Positions 16,313 through 25,064 of a stretch of DNA of 64,000 nt are shown piece by piece (the first letter of the stretch is position 1; each line of letters starts with the position of its first letter). Made by a program: the position numbers and the translations under genes. Below the pieces are notes generated by a model, which saw only the letters and a program-made list of their open reading frames with translations, was not told the origin of the DNA and searched no databases. The DNA is from Nostoc spongiaeforme FACHB-130. GTDB taxonomy: Bacteria > Cyanobacteriota > Cyanobacteriia > Cyanobacteriales > Nostocaceae. Location: NCBI RefSeq assembly GCF_014698475.1, contig NZ_JACJTB010000018.1:45785-109784 (forward strand), in the 5' to 3' direction.

Positions 16313-17590
16313 CTACCGTAAACCATCATTATCAATAGCACTATAGCTATCGTTGGCTAAAAGTCCCAACCAGGGGTCAGAACTAGGAGTCAAAAAAAGT
16401 TGCGCGTAAACTTTCTCGTTCAATTCGGCTACATCACTAGTTTGGGCTTCTTGGGTAAACCATTGATGAATTTGGCTATGCAACATATATTCATTTCTAA
16501 CGGAATCTAAAGCCATCAAATTTTCAAATTGATTGACTATTTTTCGTAAGTTTTCAGCTTCAGTTTTGGCTGATGAGAATTTTTTGGCGCTGATCAAAGC
16601 AATGCTATTTTGATCGAGTTTGGCATCAGTGGCATAAAGTTGAGCAATTTTATTCCAAGCTTCTTGGTCGGTAATTGCTGCTAAGTTATTGCGATTTGCT
16701 GCCGCACCAGGACGTAAAGCACTCAGCATCGGGGTTTCGACGGCCATTTTAGTTACCGCCAAAGAACCTGCTGTTTCGGCTGTTGGTGATGAGTTCTCTA
16801 CCAACCTTGGAGGAGATTGAATCCCCAAGCGGGATAAATCAGCACTCCATTGAGTTTGGATTGCATTTAGGCGATCACTATGGTATTCCTTTAAAAAAGC
16901 CTGACGTTGAGCAGCAGGAAGTTTACTGTATTCCTTGGCTGCAACTTCAGCTTGTTGTAGCTGGCGTAAAAAAGCTTTGGGGCCGTACAATCCAGGAATG
17001 GCATCAATCGGACGACCAGAAGCATCTAATATATAGTGAATGCTGTTACCTGTAATGGTTCGCTCTAGTTTGCGACCATCCCCAAAATCAATGGTCACTT
17101 TGGGTACAGGCCTAACTGATTGCCAGTGTAAAATAAAGCGATTTTGCAAAACTTGAGAAATCGCCGCATTGGGATATAGTGCTACACGAAAAAACCGACT
17201 ATTCGCACAGCTTAAATCTTGATCTAGCCTGCCTAGCAACCGCAGAGATAAAATAGGTTTACCACTAGCTTTGGCTGCTGCTTTCGCTGCTTCTAAGTCT
17301 GTGTACCAATACAACCGCGAAGCATAGCAATCTCGCTGTTGACAAAGTTGATCTAAGGCGGCGCGGATTTGCGGATTTGGCACAGCTGCACCGGAAGAAC
17401 GTGTATTGAGTACAGTTTTGTGAGTATTGAGGAATTTTTGCAATCCTTGATTTCCCTGTTTTCGTAGCACAGCCACTTCTTGAGACAGTGCAGAAGTTTC
17501 ACTAGTGGATGTTTGTGCTTGGGCTGTTGACCAAAAATTTACAATCACCAAACTCAGAACAAAGGCTTTTGTGAAGTTTTTCAATGTCAT
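16313..17590 (-). CDS. secreted thioredoxin-fold-like protein
   Basis: 425 aa. A signal peptide is clear (hydrophobic 8-24, cleavage near AQA-QTS). Residues about 90-200 look like a divergent thioredoxin fold of the DUF255/thioredoxin_7 type: WYTDLEAAKAAAKASGKPILSL, then a lone Cys in DLSCANSRFF, then YPNAAISQVLQNRFILHW and HYILDASGRPIDAIPGLYG. The usual CxxC is absent, so oxidoreductase activity is doubtful. The C-terminal 170 residues are helical with no known domain. It is probably periplasmic. The relation to thioredoxins is inference from pattern; no function can be stated. Confidence 0.65.
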   Translation of the reverse strand: MTLKNFTKAFVLSLVIVNFWSTAQAQTSTSETSALSQEVAVLRKQGNQGLQKFLNTHKTVLNTRSSGAAVPNPQIRAALDQLCQQRDCYASRLYWYTDLEAAKAAAKASGKPILSLRLLGRLDQDLSCANSRFFRVALYPNAAISQVLQNRFILHWQSVRPVPKVTIDFGDGRKLERTITGNSIHYILDASGRPIDAIPGLYGPKAFLRQLQQAEVAAKEYSKLPAAQRQAFLKEYHSDRLNAIQTQWSADLSRLGIQSPPRLVENSSPTAETAGSLAVTKMAVETPMLSALRPGAAANRNNLAAITDQEAWNKIAQLYATDAKLDQNSIALISAKKFSSAKTEAENLRKIVNQFENLMALDSVRNEYMLHSQIHQWFTQEAQTSDVAELNEKVYAQLFLTPSSDPWLGLLANDSYSAIDNDGLR

Positions 17591-18210
17591 ATATTCCTAG
17601 ATAAATAGAAATTGTAGTACTAAAAGAAATCTATTTTGTGAGTCTAAATCAGTAGATTCAGATGTTACGTTTATAACTCAAATACAGGTGCGATCGCCAA
17701 ATGGAAATTTTGCTCAGTATTTATTCAATATAAAGACTTTATATCTAATTTTAAAGTTTCTGCTTTTAATCAAACTTGATCAAGCTGATATGCGTCTATT
17801 TGTTTAAAGTTAGTAAAAACTTGATGTAGACAACATAATCAACATAATTATTGATAAAAACTTTATATATTGATACCCTGTCAATCCTTAAATATGCGAA
17901 TAAATTGCCGACTGATAAATATTAATAGACGTAGTAAAATACGTAATTTTTCTCTTCAGAGATGAGTAACTATTCTTCTATAGTGCTGATAGTTGCGTTG
18001 CTCCATGTTGTGAATCAATCTCATATTTATTATATCAATGTGCATCTATCAGTTGATTTTCTAATTGTTTTTTAGATGAGTTTTATTTCAAAGATTGCTT
18101 TTAGATAGCAGCACTTATTTTGTCTTGTTTATGAAGATAAAACTCAGAAATTTAAGCTCATAGCACAACGCAACATTAACCAGAAGTCTAACCAACACTA
18201 CACCACTGCA
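17591..18210. promoter_or_regulatory. 620-base divergent intergenic region
   Basis: Very AT-rich DNA between divergently transcribed genes for two exported proteins. It has one HIP1-like site (gcgatcgc, 17691). I see no repeats, RNA genes or clear operators. Both promoters must lie here. Confidence 0.45.
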
Positions 18211-18534
18211 ATGAAACAATATACTTGTCCTTTACTAGCACTACTTTTAAGTGTAGTCTCTAGTTTTATTTGCATTCCTTGTCGCGCTCAAGTTACTACA
18301 GAAGCTAAAGCAACTGAACTAGATAGCAATATTTCATCTGAGAATACATCATTGACGAATGATGAGCGATCGCTAGTTGACAATGCAGATAATTCTGCAA
18401 GTGTTAAGTCAACAACTGTATCTGAAACTGCGGAGAATACAGTTGCGGTAACTAACAATCCTACCAAGCCTCAACCGACATTTCGCGTTCCCATCAACAG
18501 TCGAATTTTTGCGGCCCCTTCGATGCGGCAGTAG
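18211..18534 (+). CDS. small secreted hypothetical protein
   Basis: 107 aa with a clear signal peptide (MKQYTCPLLALLLSVVSSF, cleavage near CRA-QVT), then a low-complexity Ser/Thr/Asn/Glu-rich acidic region and a short basic C-terminus (FRVPINSRIFAAPSMRQ). No domain is recognised. It is likely a small envelope protein. A dispersed hairpin with a following T-rich run lies 27 bases after the stop and probably terminates the transcript. Confidence 0.6.
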   Translation: MKQYTCPLLALLLSVVSSFICIPCRAQVTTEAKATELDSNISSENTSLTNDERSLVDNADNSASVKSTTVSETAENTVAVTNNPTKPQPTFRVPINSRIFAAPSMRQ

Positions 18535-18560
18535 AATCAAGCCGCAATTTAATTAACTCA

Positions 18561-18594
18561 AATCCCCGACTTTGTGATCAAGTCGGGGATTTAT
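18561..18594 (+). terminator. CCCCGACTT hairpin acting as probable terminator (copy 3)
   Basis: AAATCCCCGACTT / AAGTCGGGGATTT stem, a loop of about eight bases, then ttatttatt. It sits just after the stop of the small secreted protein and is the most terminator-like of the five copies. Confidence 0.65.
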
Positions 18595-18641
18595 TTATTC
18601 GTACATAATTTATAATACAATACGGTTCAGTTAAGAGAATA

Positions 18642-18716
18642 GTAGGTTGGGTGTAGCGATAGCGTAACCCAACAAAGCCTTGAAAATGTTGGGTTCCGTT
18701 CCTCCACCCAACCTAC
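18642..18716. repeat. 75-bp inverted repeat (MITE-like)
   Basis: Arms GTAGGTTGGGTG and CACCCAACCTAC are perfect over 12 bp. A second internal pair (GTAACCCAAC / GTTGGGTTCC) makes a long stem. A partial copy is at 45654-45684. It is non-coding and lies between convergent genes. Confidence 0.75.
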
Positions 18717-18743
18717 ACCTGCACTCAATCGAAAAACGCTGTA

Positions 18744-19976
18744 TTAAGACTGCTGTAGCAGAACTTGTTCATAACGTTTTCCAGCAATATCCCAGGTGAA
18801 TTCTGTTTCTACTAATTGTCTACCTTGTTCAGATAATTCTGAACGCAGTTGGGGATGATCAAATAATCGACTAATAGCTGTGACATATTCTGCTGGCGTA
18901 TTAGCTCTCAAGGCGCGTAATGGTTGATCTGCAATATCTACAGCTAATCCTTCCAAACCGCGATCGCTTGCGACAACAGGTACACCAGCGGCCATTGCTT
19001 CCAAAGTTTTATTTTTAATGCCAAAACCAGTGCGGAGCGGGACTACACAAACTGTAGACTGGTGTAAATATTCTGCCATTGAAGCTACGCGGCCAGTCAC
19101 AATCACACCAGGAAGCTTGTTCAACTCTAAAACTTCTGGAGTTGGTCTAGCACCAACAATACTAAAGGTGGTGTCTGGATAATGTTTTTGTAATTGTGGT
19201 AAAACCTCAACAGCAAAAAAACGTGCTGCATCGATATTATGTGAAGCATCCATAGCTCCCACAAAAATTAATTTATGTCCCCCTGGGTCTTGTTGACGAC
19301 AGGGAAACAATTCTAAATCTACGCCGTTGGGAATCACTTTAATTTCCAGATCAGGACGCAGTTTCAGAAATTCTTGGCGATCGTCTTGGGTTGTCACCAC
19401 AATGTTAGAAAACTTATTACAATAACGCTGTTCGTAGCGTTTGAGAATCAGAGACAAATAAAGGCGATCGCGCAGTGCATTTTGCGCCGCACCCATTTCT
19501 AAATGATCACGAATCCAGCCGTAAACAGAACTGTGAACATCAACCACCGTATTTACTAGATGACGGTAGTCTGGCTGAATATAAATTTCATTGACACTAT
19601 GTTCACAAGTAATCACATCGCACTTCCTGGCGCGGACATATTCATCGACCCAAGCTTGAATCTCTGGAGAATAGCGATGGAGTACATTTGGCGGTATCGC
19701 TTTGAGTACCGACTCTAAAAACCGGGCTGTTTTACCGACTAAACGAGCGATCGCATTTTTTTCTTGGGGTTCCGGCGGTAAAGGAAAAACAATCAATTCA
19801 CTCACATATTTCCGTAATTCCTCTATCTCGGCTGATGTTGTTTCCTTGTTACTCTGTGTAATTAACGTTATGTCGTGGTTATATTGAAGATATCGCAGTA
19901 AATTAAAAGTTCTAATTTCTGTGCCTCCACGACTGGGCGGGTAGGGAAATGTAGACGATAGCATTAATATCCGCAT
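18744..19976 (-). CDS. glycosyltransferase family 4 protein
   Basis: 410 aa, GT-B fold. The N-terminal MRILMLSSTFPYPPSRGGTEIRTFNLL is the acceptor-domain start. KVIPNGVDLELFP and LIFVGAMDASHNIDAARFF open the donor domain. FGIKNKTLEAMAAGVPVVASDRGLEGL is the E-x7-E region that binds the nucleotide sugar. It transfers a sugar from an NDP- or GDP-sugar to a glycan or lipid, probably in exopolysaccharide or envelope synthesis. aaggagc precedes the ATG. It stands alone, divergent from the GHL10 hydrolase gene. Confidence 0.92.
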   Translation of the reverse strand: MRILMLSSTFPYPPSRGGTEIRTFNLLRYLQYNHDITLITQSNKETTSAEIEELRKYVSELIVFPLPPEPQEKNAIARLVGKTARFLESVLKAIPPNVLHRYSPEIQAWVDEYVRARKCDVITCEHSVNEIYIQPDYRHLVNTVVDVHSSVYGWIRDHLEMGAAQNALRDRLYLSLILKRYEQRYCNKFSNIVVTTQDDRQEFLKLRPDLEIKVIPNGVDLELFPCRQQDPGGHKLIFVGAMDASHNIDAARFFAVEVLPQLQKHYPDTTFSIVGARPTPEVLELNKLPGVIVTGRVASMAEYLHQSTVCVVPLRTGFGIKNKTLEAMAAGVPVVASDRGLEGLAVDIADQPLRALRANTPAEYVTAISRLFDHPQLRSELSEQGRQLVETEFTWDIAGKRYEQVLLQQS

Positions 19977-20355
19977 ATAATTTTGCTGCTCCTTTTTTGA
20001 ATAGTAATTTTGATGCAGTTATGGCGTTAATCGATAATACTTTAACTCTTATTTTGTAAAATGTAAGCTGATTATATTCTGGTAATAATCATCATTTTAT
20101 TCAGTCCGTCCCCGGTAAATTTAGCAGCTAAAAATATGAATAATAAACTGCCGATTTTTAATATTACTTCTAATAAGAATTAAGTTGTTGGGTTTAACGA
20201 TTTTTTACCGCTACAGCAATTCCAGATAAGTCGTGAACAAAAAAACTGTTAACTACGTCAAATGTGCATTAGTTTGACTGGTGCAGTCATTTGACTTTTG
20301 CATCAAAGTTAAATGTTATAAATAACTTTCATAACTTAAGTACAACTGCTGAGTA
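19977..20355. promoter_or_regulatory. divergent promoter region with TTTGAC repeats
   Basis: 379 bases, AT-rich, between divergent genes. Near the hydrolase start there are repeated GTCAAAT / TTTGAC motifs (20258, 20273, 20290) in both orientations, a possible operator. No gene is visible. Confidence 0.4.
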
Positions 20356-22569
20356 ATGTTGAAATTTTTACAGTATAAAAGCCTACAAATTTATGCTTGG
20401 GTCACTAAATTATTGACTACATTGAGGCAATTTTTAAATTGGCGGTCAATTCAGCGTCTTCTACCAGTTTTGTTTATCTCCTCATTCAGCATCGTAGTAT
20501 TTTTAGGCAATTTAACACCGACATCTGCTCAAATATCTGAGTCCCGCCAACAAATTCGCGGGGTTTGGCTGACTAATAACGACTTCGATATTATGAAGTA
20601 TCAAGCCAAAGTGCAGGATACAATGGCTCAATTGCGGCGGTTGAACTTTAACACAGTCTATCCCGTCGTCTGGAATGATGGTTATACAAAATATCCCAGT
20701 GCAGTAGCACAACAGCAAGGTATTCCCTTTTTCTTCAAAGGTGCAGAAGGACAAGATATTATTGCTGACATTATTAACCAAGGTCGTCGCCAAGGATTAG
20801 TCACTATACCTTGGTTTGAATTTGGTTTTATGGTTCCCTTAACCTCAGAATTAGCATCCGCCCACCCAACTTGGCTAACACAAAAGCAAGATGGAACTCA
20901 AACTTCAATTACTGCGGCGGGTGAAGTAGCTTGGTTTAATCCTTTCCATCCCGAAGTCCAAAAATTTATTACTGACCTTGTAGTTGAAATCATTACCAAA
21001 TACAACGCTGATGGTATTCAATTTGATGACCACATGAGTTTGCCTGTGGATTTTGGTTACGACCCTTACACCATCAAACTATATACCGAAGAAACTGGCA
21101 ATCCACCTCCCCCCAACCCTCAAGCCCAAGCATGGGTGCAATGGCGGGCGGATAAAATTACAGCATTCATGCTTCAACTTTATCAAGCGGTGAAACAAAT
21201 CAAGCCTAATGCGATTATTTCTGTTTCGCCTAATTACTATGATTATGCTTATAAATTTCAACTGCAAGACTGGTTGAATTGGGTGAGATTGGGTATTGTA
21301 GACGAGTTGGTGATGCAAGTTTACCGTAACGAATTAGAAGCTTTTCTCAGCCAAATTACTCGCCCAGAAATTATCGAAACCCAACAATATATACCTACTG
21401 GCATAGGTATTATGACAGGGTTGCGAAATCGCCCAGTTTCTCTGCAACAAATTCAGTCTCAAGTCCGGGCGGCTCAACAACGCGGTTTAGGTGCTGTGTT
21501 TTTCTATTATGAAAGTCTGTGGGATATTGCACCTGAACCTGTGGCGCAGCGACAAGCTGGATTTTTAGAAGTTTTTGCCACCCCTGCGTTGCGGGATACT
21601 TCACAAATTACACGCCGCAAGCCTACTTTTGATACAATATCAGTCCCTTTATATACCAAGGGTTCTGTTAGCCAAGCAAGTCGAGGCTATTTTTTAGAAA
21701 TATCTGTAGCCAATGGTCGGCCGAGACGTGTTTTGTTAGATACAGGTTCAGCTGGTTTAAGAGTACCTCCAGAATTTTTTGGGAATGCGCCCATCCGCAA
21801 AACAGGTCAAGTTATCAAGGAAGTATTGAGTGATGGGACAATCTTAGAAGGAGAATTAGTTTATACCAATTTCCGAATTGGTTTCCTGACTACTGAAGAA
21901 CCTGTTCCGGTACAGGTTGTGACTAGCCGCAAATGTACTACCCAAAAACCAAATTGTTCGGCGAAAAGTAGTACAGCGTTTTCCGGTATTATCGGTGTCA
22001 ATTATTTTGAACGGTCACTTCCTTATAACCCGTTGAGAAAATTACCAGGAAATTTGAGTAATGGAGCGATCGTCACAGGTAATGGTGGTACTAATAATAA
22101 TGGTAGTCTCACCCTTGGCTTGACCGCAAAAAATCGCGCAGGTTTTAAAATGGTTTCCCTGAAGGCGCAACCTGCAATTGATGGTATACCTGGCAATAGA
22201 TGGGACTCTCGACTTAACGCCGTCTGTTTAAATATCTCTGGTAGTGCGATGAAAAATAGCTGTAACAGCAGAATGGTTACTGACTCTAGAAATACAAGTG
22301 GTTTTGTTGAGTTGAAGTCCCCAAACCTTGCAGGCAAACTTAAACCCGGAAGGTTACGCCCGGAAAATACTGTTAAAATAGCTATCCCTCAAGTTTTGGA
22401 TTACAGTTTAGTTCCAGGCAACCGTGATGGGTTTAATTTGTGGAATATTGCGATTTCTACCCAAGCTGAACAGCCTGTATTTGTGAACAGTGGTATTGGA
22501 TTTTTTGATCGATACGATGTCCTTTTTGACGCAATTAATGGACAACAGGGGTTTCGTGTTCGTCGTTAA
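20356..22569 (+). CDS. secreted GHL10 glycoside hydrolase fused to a pepsin-like aspartic protease domain
   Basis: 737 aa. A hydrophobic segment at about 35-58 (VLFISSFSIVVFLG) serves as a signal anchor or signal peptide. Residues about 62-400 are a GHL10 (family 10-like, DUF187) hydrolase: RGVWLTNND, NTVYPVVWNDGYT, YNADGIQFDDHMS, PNAIISVSPNYYDYAY. From about 420 a second domain begins. It has the aspartic protease active-site motif LLDTGSAGLRVP (D462), an FSGIIGVNYF hydrophobic segment, a possible second aspartate in VTDSRNTSG, and a pepsin-like ending VNSGIGFFDRYDVLFDAINGQQGF. The usual cyanobacterial GHL10 protein lacks this tail. It is probably an envelope-active enzyme; substrates are unknown. 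Confidence 0.85.
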   Translation: MLKFLQYKSLQIYAWVTKLLTTLRQFLNWRSIQRLLPVLFISSFSIVVFLGNLTPTSAQISESRQQIRGVWLTNNDFDIMKYQAKVQDTMAQLRRLNFNTVYPVVWNDGYTKYPSAVAQQQGIPFFFKGAEGQDIIADIINQGRRQGLVTIPWFEFGFMVPLTSELASAHPTWLTQKQDGTQTSITAAGEVAWFNPFHPEVQKFITDLVVEIITKYNADGIQFDDHMSLPVDFGYDPYTIKLYTEETGNPPPPNPQAQAWVQWRADKITAFMLQLYQAVKQIKPNAIISVSPNYYDYAYKFQLQDWLNWVRLGIVDELVMQVYRNELEAFLSQITRPEIIETQQYIPTGIGIMTGLRNRPVSLQQIQSQVRAAQQRGLGAVFFYYESLWDIAPEPVAQRQAGFLEVFATPALRDTSQITRRKPTFDTISVPLYTKGSVSQASRGYFLEISVANGRPRRVLLDTGSAGLRVPPEFFGNAPIRKTGQVIKEVLSDGTILEGELVYTNFRIGFLTTEEPVPVQVVTSRKCTTQKPNCSAKSSTAFSGIIGVNYFERSLPYNPLRKLPGNLSNGAIVTGNGGTNNNGSLTLGLTAKNRAGFKMVSLKAQPAIDGIPGNRWDSRLNAVCLNISGSAMKNSCNSRMVTDSRNTSGFVELKSPNLAGKLKPGRLRPENTVKIAIPQVLDYSLVPGNRDGFNLWNIAISTQAEQPVFVNSGIGFFDRYDVLFDAINGQQGFRVRR

Positions 22570-22603
22570 CAAGACTTACATAGAGGTGTAAGGGTGTAAC
22601 GAA

Positions 22604-22678
22604 AAGAAAAAAGCCGATGCAACTTAGAGTTGCACGGCTTTTGGTGTGGTATGAGGAGCTTAACTAAATCTCATGATA
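22604..22678 (-). ncRNA. candidate Yfr1-like small RNA, copy 1
   Basis: Read on the minus strand: an ATGAG...CTCAT pairing region, the motif CTCCTCATACCACACC (complement of 22643-22658), then a strong stem (arms 22611-22624 and 22628-22640) followed by TTTTTTCTTTT, a rho-independent terminator. Yfr1 RNAs of cyanobacteria carry the unpaired motif ACUCCUCACAC before a terminator hairpin; this copy matches 9 of 11. Its ends are approximate. It lies downstream of arsS on the same strand, so a terminator family at the 3' end of that operon is the alternative. Confidence 0.5.
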
Positions 22679-22856
22679 CGGTAACTAACTAGTTTGCTGT
22701 ACGCTCGTAACAATTTTGGTAACAGAAATTTTCGGACAGTACAGACTGATAGCAAATTTTAGAAACATTGTATACAACGTCTCTACCTTGGGTGGGAGTA
22801 GGAATACTATTTCTGCAAGCAACTTAGTATAAATTCACATACATACTCTTTTGAGA

Positions 22857-22936
22857 CAAAATAAAAACCGTAGAAATTATATTTTTCTACGGTTTTATAG
22901 TGTGGTGTGAGGAGACTTAACTGATCTCATCATATA
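22857..22936 (-). ncRNA. candidate Yfr1-like small RNA, copy 2
   Basis: Minus strand: GATGAGATCAGTTAAG, then TCTCCTCACACCACAC (complement of 22900-22915), then a stem with arms 22864-22876 and 22884-22896, then TTTTTATTTT. It matches the Yfr1 core ACUCCUCACAC at 10 of 11 positions. The conserved 35-base block upstream of the hairpin is shared with copy 1, while the stem sequences differ but still pair, as expected for a structured RNA under selection. Confidence 0.6.
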
Positions 22937-23001
22937 ACCCATTAGAAGATTATTGACCCATACTTAATAAAATTTGCAGCTAGATTATCGTTTGATGACA
23001 T

Positions 23002-23025
23002 AAACCTAAATTCTTAGGTTTTTTG
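23002..23025 (+). terminator. rho-independent-type hairpin
   Basis: AAACCTAA-ATTC-TTAGGTTT followed by TTTT on the plus strand, 20 bases beyond the arsS stop. With A-rich flanks on both sides it may act in both directions, ending arsS transcripts as well. Confidence 0.5.
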
Positions 23026-23043
23026 GGCTTTCTGTAGTTAATT

Positions 23044-24033
23044 TTAAACTAAAGCTCCACCACAGCTAGAACCACTCCCTGCTGTACAACCATAGCAATA
23101 GGCGGCTGTTTGAACTTCAGAAATTAAGTCTAAATTACTAGCTGCTAACAAGTGAGCTACTGTTAAGTTTTCCCCGTTGGTATTTTTTGCGGGTAGATTC
23201 ATCATTTGGCTGAAATCACAATCATAAACATTTCCTAAATAATCAATCGAAAGTTCATTACGACACATTAAATGCTCGATGGTACTGGCGTTAAAATGGG
23301 ATTCTAAAAATTGGAGATAGGGAATGTAGAGTTTTTTGCGCTCTAAATACAGCTTAGTTCTACCGACTGGTAGATTGGTGATGGTAAATAAATTGTTAAA
23401 TTGAATATCAAAATTATCTTTTAAAAATCTTTTATAATCTTGCTCTAACTGCTTTTGTTCAGGCGCTAAAGCAAATTTTTCACCTGTGGGTAATTGGGGA
23501 TTATAAACTAAATCTAAAATTAAATTAGCTTCGTGACTATAGCCAACACTGTTCAGCCACTGCAAAGCTTTGATAGAATCATCAAAAACACCAGCACCGC
23601 GCATTTTATCGACATTATCGGCTAAGTAACAAGGCAGAGACGCAACTATTCTCACTTGATTTTGGGCAAAATATTCTGGTAAATCACCAAAGCCATCGAC
23701 AAAGTAAATAGTCAAGTTAGAGCGGACAATTACTTGTTTATGAGTTGCTCTAGCAGCTTCTACTAATAATTTAAATCCATAATTCATTTCTGGTGCGCCA
23801 CCAGTCAAATCAACAATTTCAATTTCAGGAAATTTATGGATTAATTCAATTAACTGTGTGCAGATTTCTGGAGACAGTTCTTCTGTGCGTTTTGGGCTGG
23901 CTTCAACATGACAATGATTACAAGCAAGGTTGCAACGTTTACCCAAGTTAATTTGTAAAACAGTAATTTGCTTTTTAGTTAATGGTGTATTGAGTTTATG
24001 GTTAAAGTTAGTAAATTTTGAAGTAGCTTGCAT
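23044..24033 (-). CDS. arsS: arsenosugar biosynthesis radical SAM protein ArsS
   Basis: 329 aa. The radical SAM [4Fe-4S] cysteines are C34-x3-C38-x2-C41 (KRCNLACNHCHVEA), and DLTGGAPEMN is the SAM-binding GGE-like turn. The C-terminal half is the Cys-rich extension of this family, with MCRNELSIDYLGNVYDCDFSQMM and CYGCTAGSGSSCGG. In some species the last Cys is selenocysteine; here it is Cys. ArsS is proposed to attach a 5'-deoxyadenosyl group to dimethylarsenite on the path to arsenosugars. It is last in the operon arsM-PiT-arsS, 56 bases after the transporter. Confidence 0.92.
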   Translation of the reverse strand: MQATSKFTNFNHKLNTPLTKKQITVLQINLGKRCNLACNHCHVEASPKRTEELSPEICTQLIELIHKFPEIEIVDLTGGAPEMNYGFKLLVEAARATHKQVIVRSNLTIYFVDGFGDLPEYFAQNQVRIVASLPCYLADNVDKMRGAGVFDDSIKALQWLNSVGYSHEANLILDLVYNPQLPTGEKFALAPEQKQLEQDYKRFLKDNFDIQFNNLFTITNLPVGRTKLYLERKKLYIPYLQFLESHFNASTIEHLMCRNELSIDYLGNVYDCDFSQMMNLPAKNTNGENLTVAHLLAASNLDLISEVQTAAYCYGCTAGSGSSCGGALV

Positions 24034-24089
24034 GATTTGATCTTCCTGATTTAAACTGCTGAATTCTGACTCCTGACTTCTTAATATCT

Positions 24090-25049
24090 TTAGCCTTGTA
24101 ATAATCTATAAGCTATACCACTAATAATGGCTGTGGCGGGTACAGTGAAAATCCAAGCAATAATTATCTGCCAGAAAACACGTAAATTTACTTGTTTTGC
24201 GGTTAAGCCAGCACCAACAATGGAACTAACGGCAACATGAGTTGTAGAAATGGGTAAACCAAAACAAGTTGCTGCGATCGCTAAAAATCCGGTCACTAAA
24301 TTTGCAGACAAACCTTGTGTAGAATCTACAGTAGCAAGTCTTGTACTCATAGTGTCAGCAATTCTCTGAGAGTTGAGTAGCCCACCTAACCCCATCGCCA
24401 TTGCAATGGTTAACATTCCACCTTGAATGGAAAAATATTCAATAATCAGAATAATCGAAACTAACTTGGGAGTTTGACTGAAGCCTCTGGCAAAACTGAC
24501 AACTGCTGCACTGATAAAATGCAGGATATCTAATAGTTTTTGATTAGCTAACAAGTTAAACTTAGAATTAGTATATGCAAATAATTTATAAATACCTGCT
24601 GCTAATAAAATTGCTATTAGGGGACTCAATACTAAAGGTAAAACAAAATATTTGAGTAATACACTAAAATTAACCTTGAGACCGATCGCTACTAATCCCG
24701 CCCCTAATAAACCACCTGTTAAACTGTGAGTTGTCGAAATCGGAAACCCTGTCAAAGCAGCCATTAACACTGTCACACCAGTTGCGATCGCCACAGCTAA
24801 ATGAATTTCTGGCACATTAGCAATTTCATCGGGAAAAATCCCTTGTCCCGAAAAGTTTTGGACTAATGTACCAGCCATAAATATCGCAGCAACTGCACCC
24901 GCAAAGGTCATAATAGTTGCCCATAAAATCGCCGTCTGGTAGCTAGTTGTCCCACTACCAAACAGCGTTGCTACACCCTTAAAGTTATCATTTGCTCCAT
25001 GAGCATAAGCCAGAAATAACGTAGCCAAAAACAAACTAATAATTAACAT
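24090..25049 (-). CDS. PiT-family inorganic phosphate transporter
   Basis: 319 aa, multi-spanning inner membrane protein. It has the duplicated PiT signature: AHGANDNFKGVATLFG near the N-terminus and GFLAIAATCFGLPISTTHVAVSSI in the second half; TGFPISTTHSLTGGLLGAG is the equivalent motif in the first half. PiT carriers import phosphate (as metal phosphate) with protons. Its position between arsM and arsS, 15 bases after arsM, suggests it restores phosphate supply under arsenate stress or moves an arsenic species. That role is inferred from context. Confidence 0.92.
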   Translation of the reverse strand: MLIISLFLATLFLAYAHGANDNFKGVATLFGSGTTSYQTAILWATIMTFAGAVAAIFMAGTLVQNFSGQGIFPDEIANVPEIHLAVAIATGVTVLMAALTGFPISTTHSLTGGLLGAGLVAIGLKVNFSVLLKYFVLPLVLSPLIAILLAAGIYKLFAYTNSKFNLLANQKLLDILHFISAAVVSFARGFSQTPKLVSIILIIEYFSIQGGMLTIAMAMGLGGLLNSQRIADTMSTRLATVDSTQGLSANLVTGFLAIAATCFGLPISTTHVAVSSIVGAGLTAKQVNLRVFWQIIIAWIFTVPATAIISGIAYRLLQG

Positions 25050-25064
25050 TTTGGGGTTTATATT

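Noticed and set aside
22651..22680. Very short peptide frame in the Yfr1-like blocks
   Set aside because: Copy 2 could encode 12 residues, but copy 1 hits a stop after four codons in the same alignment, so coding is not conserved; RNA structure is.
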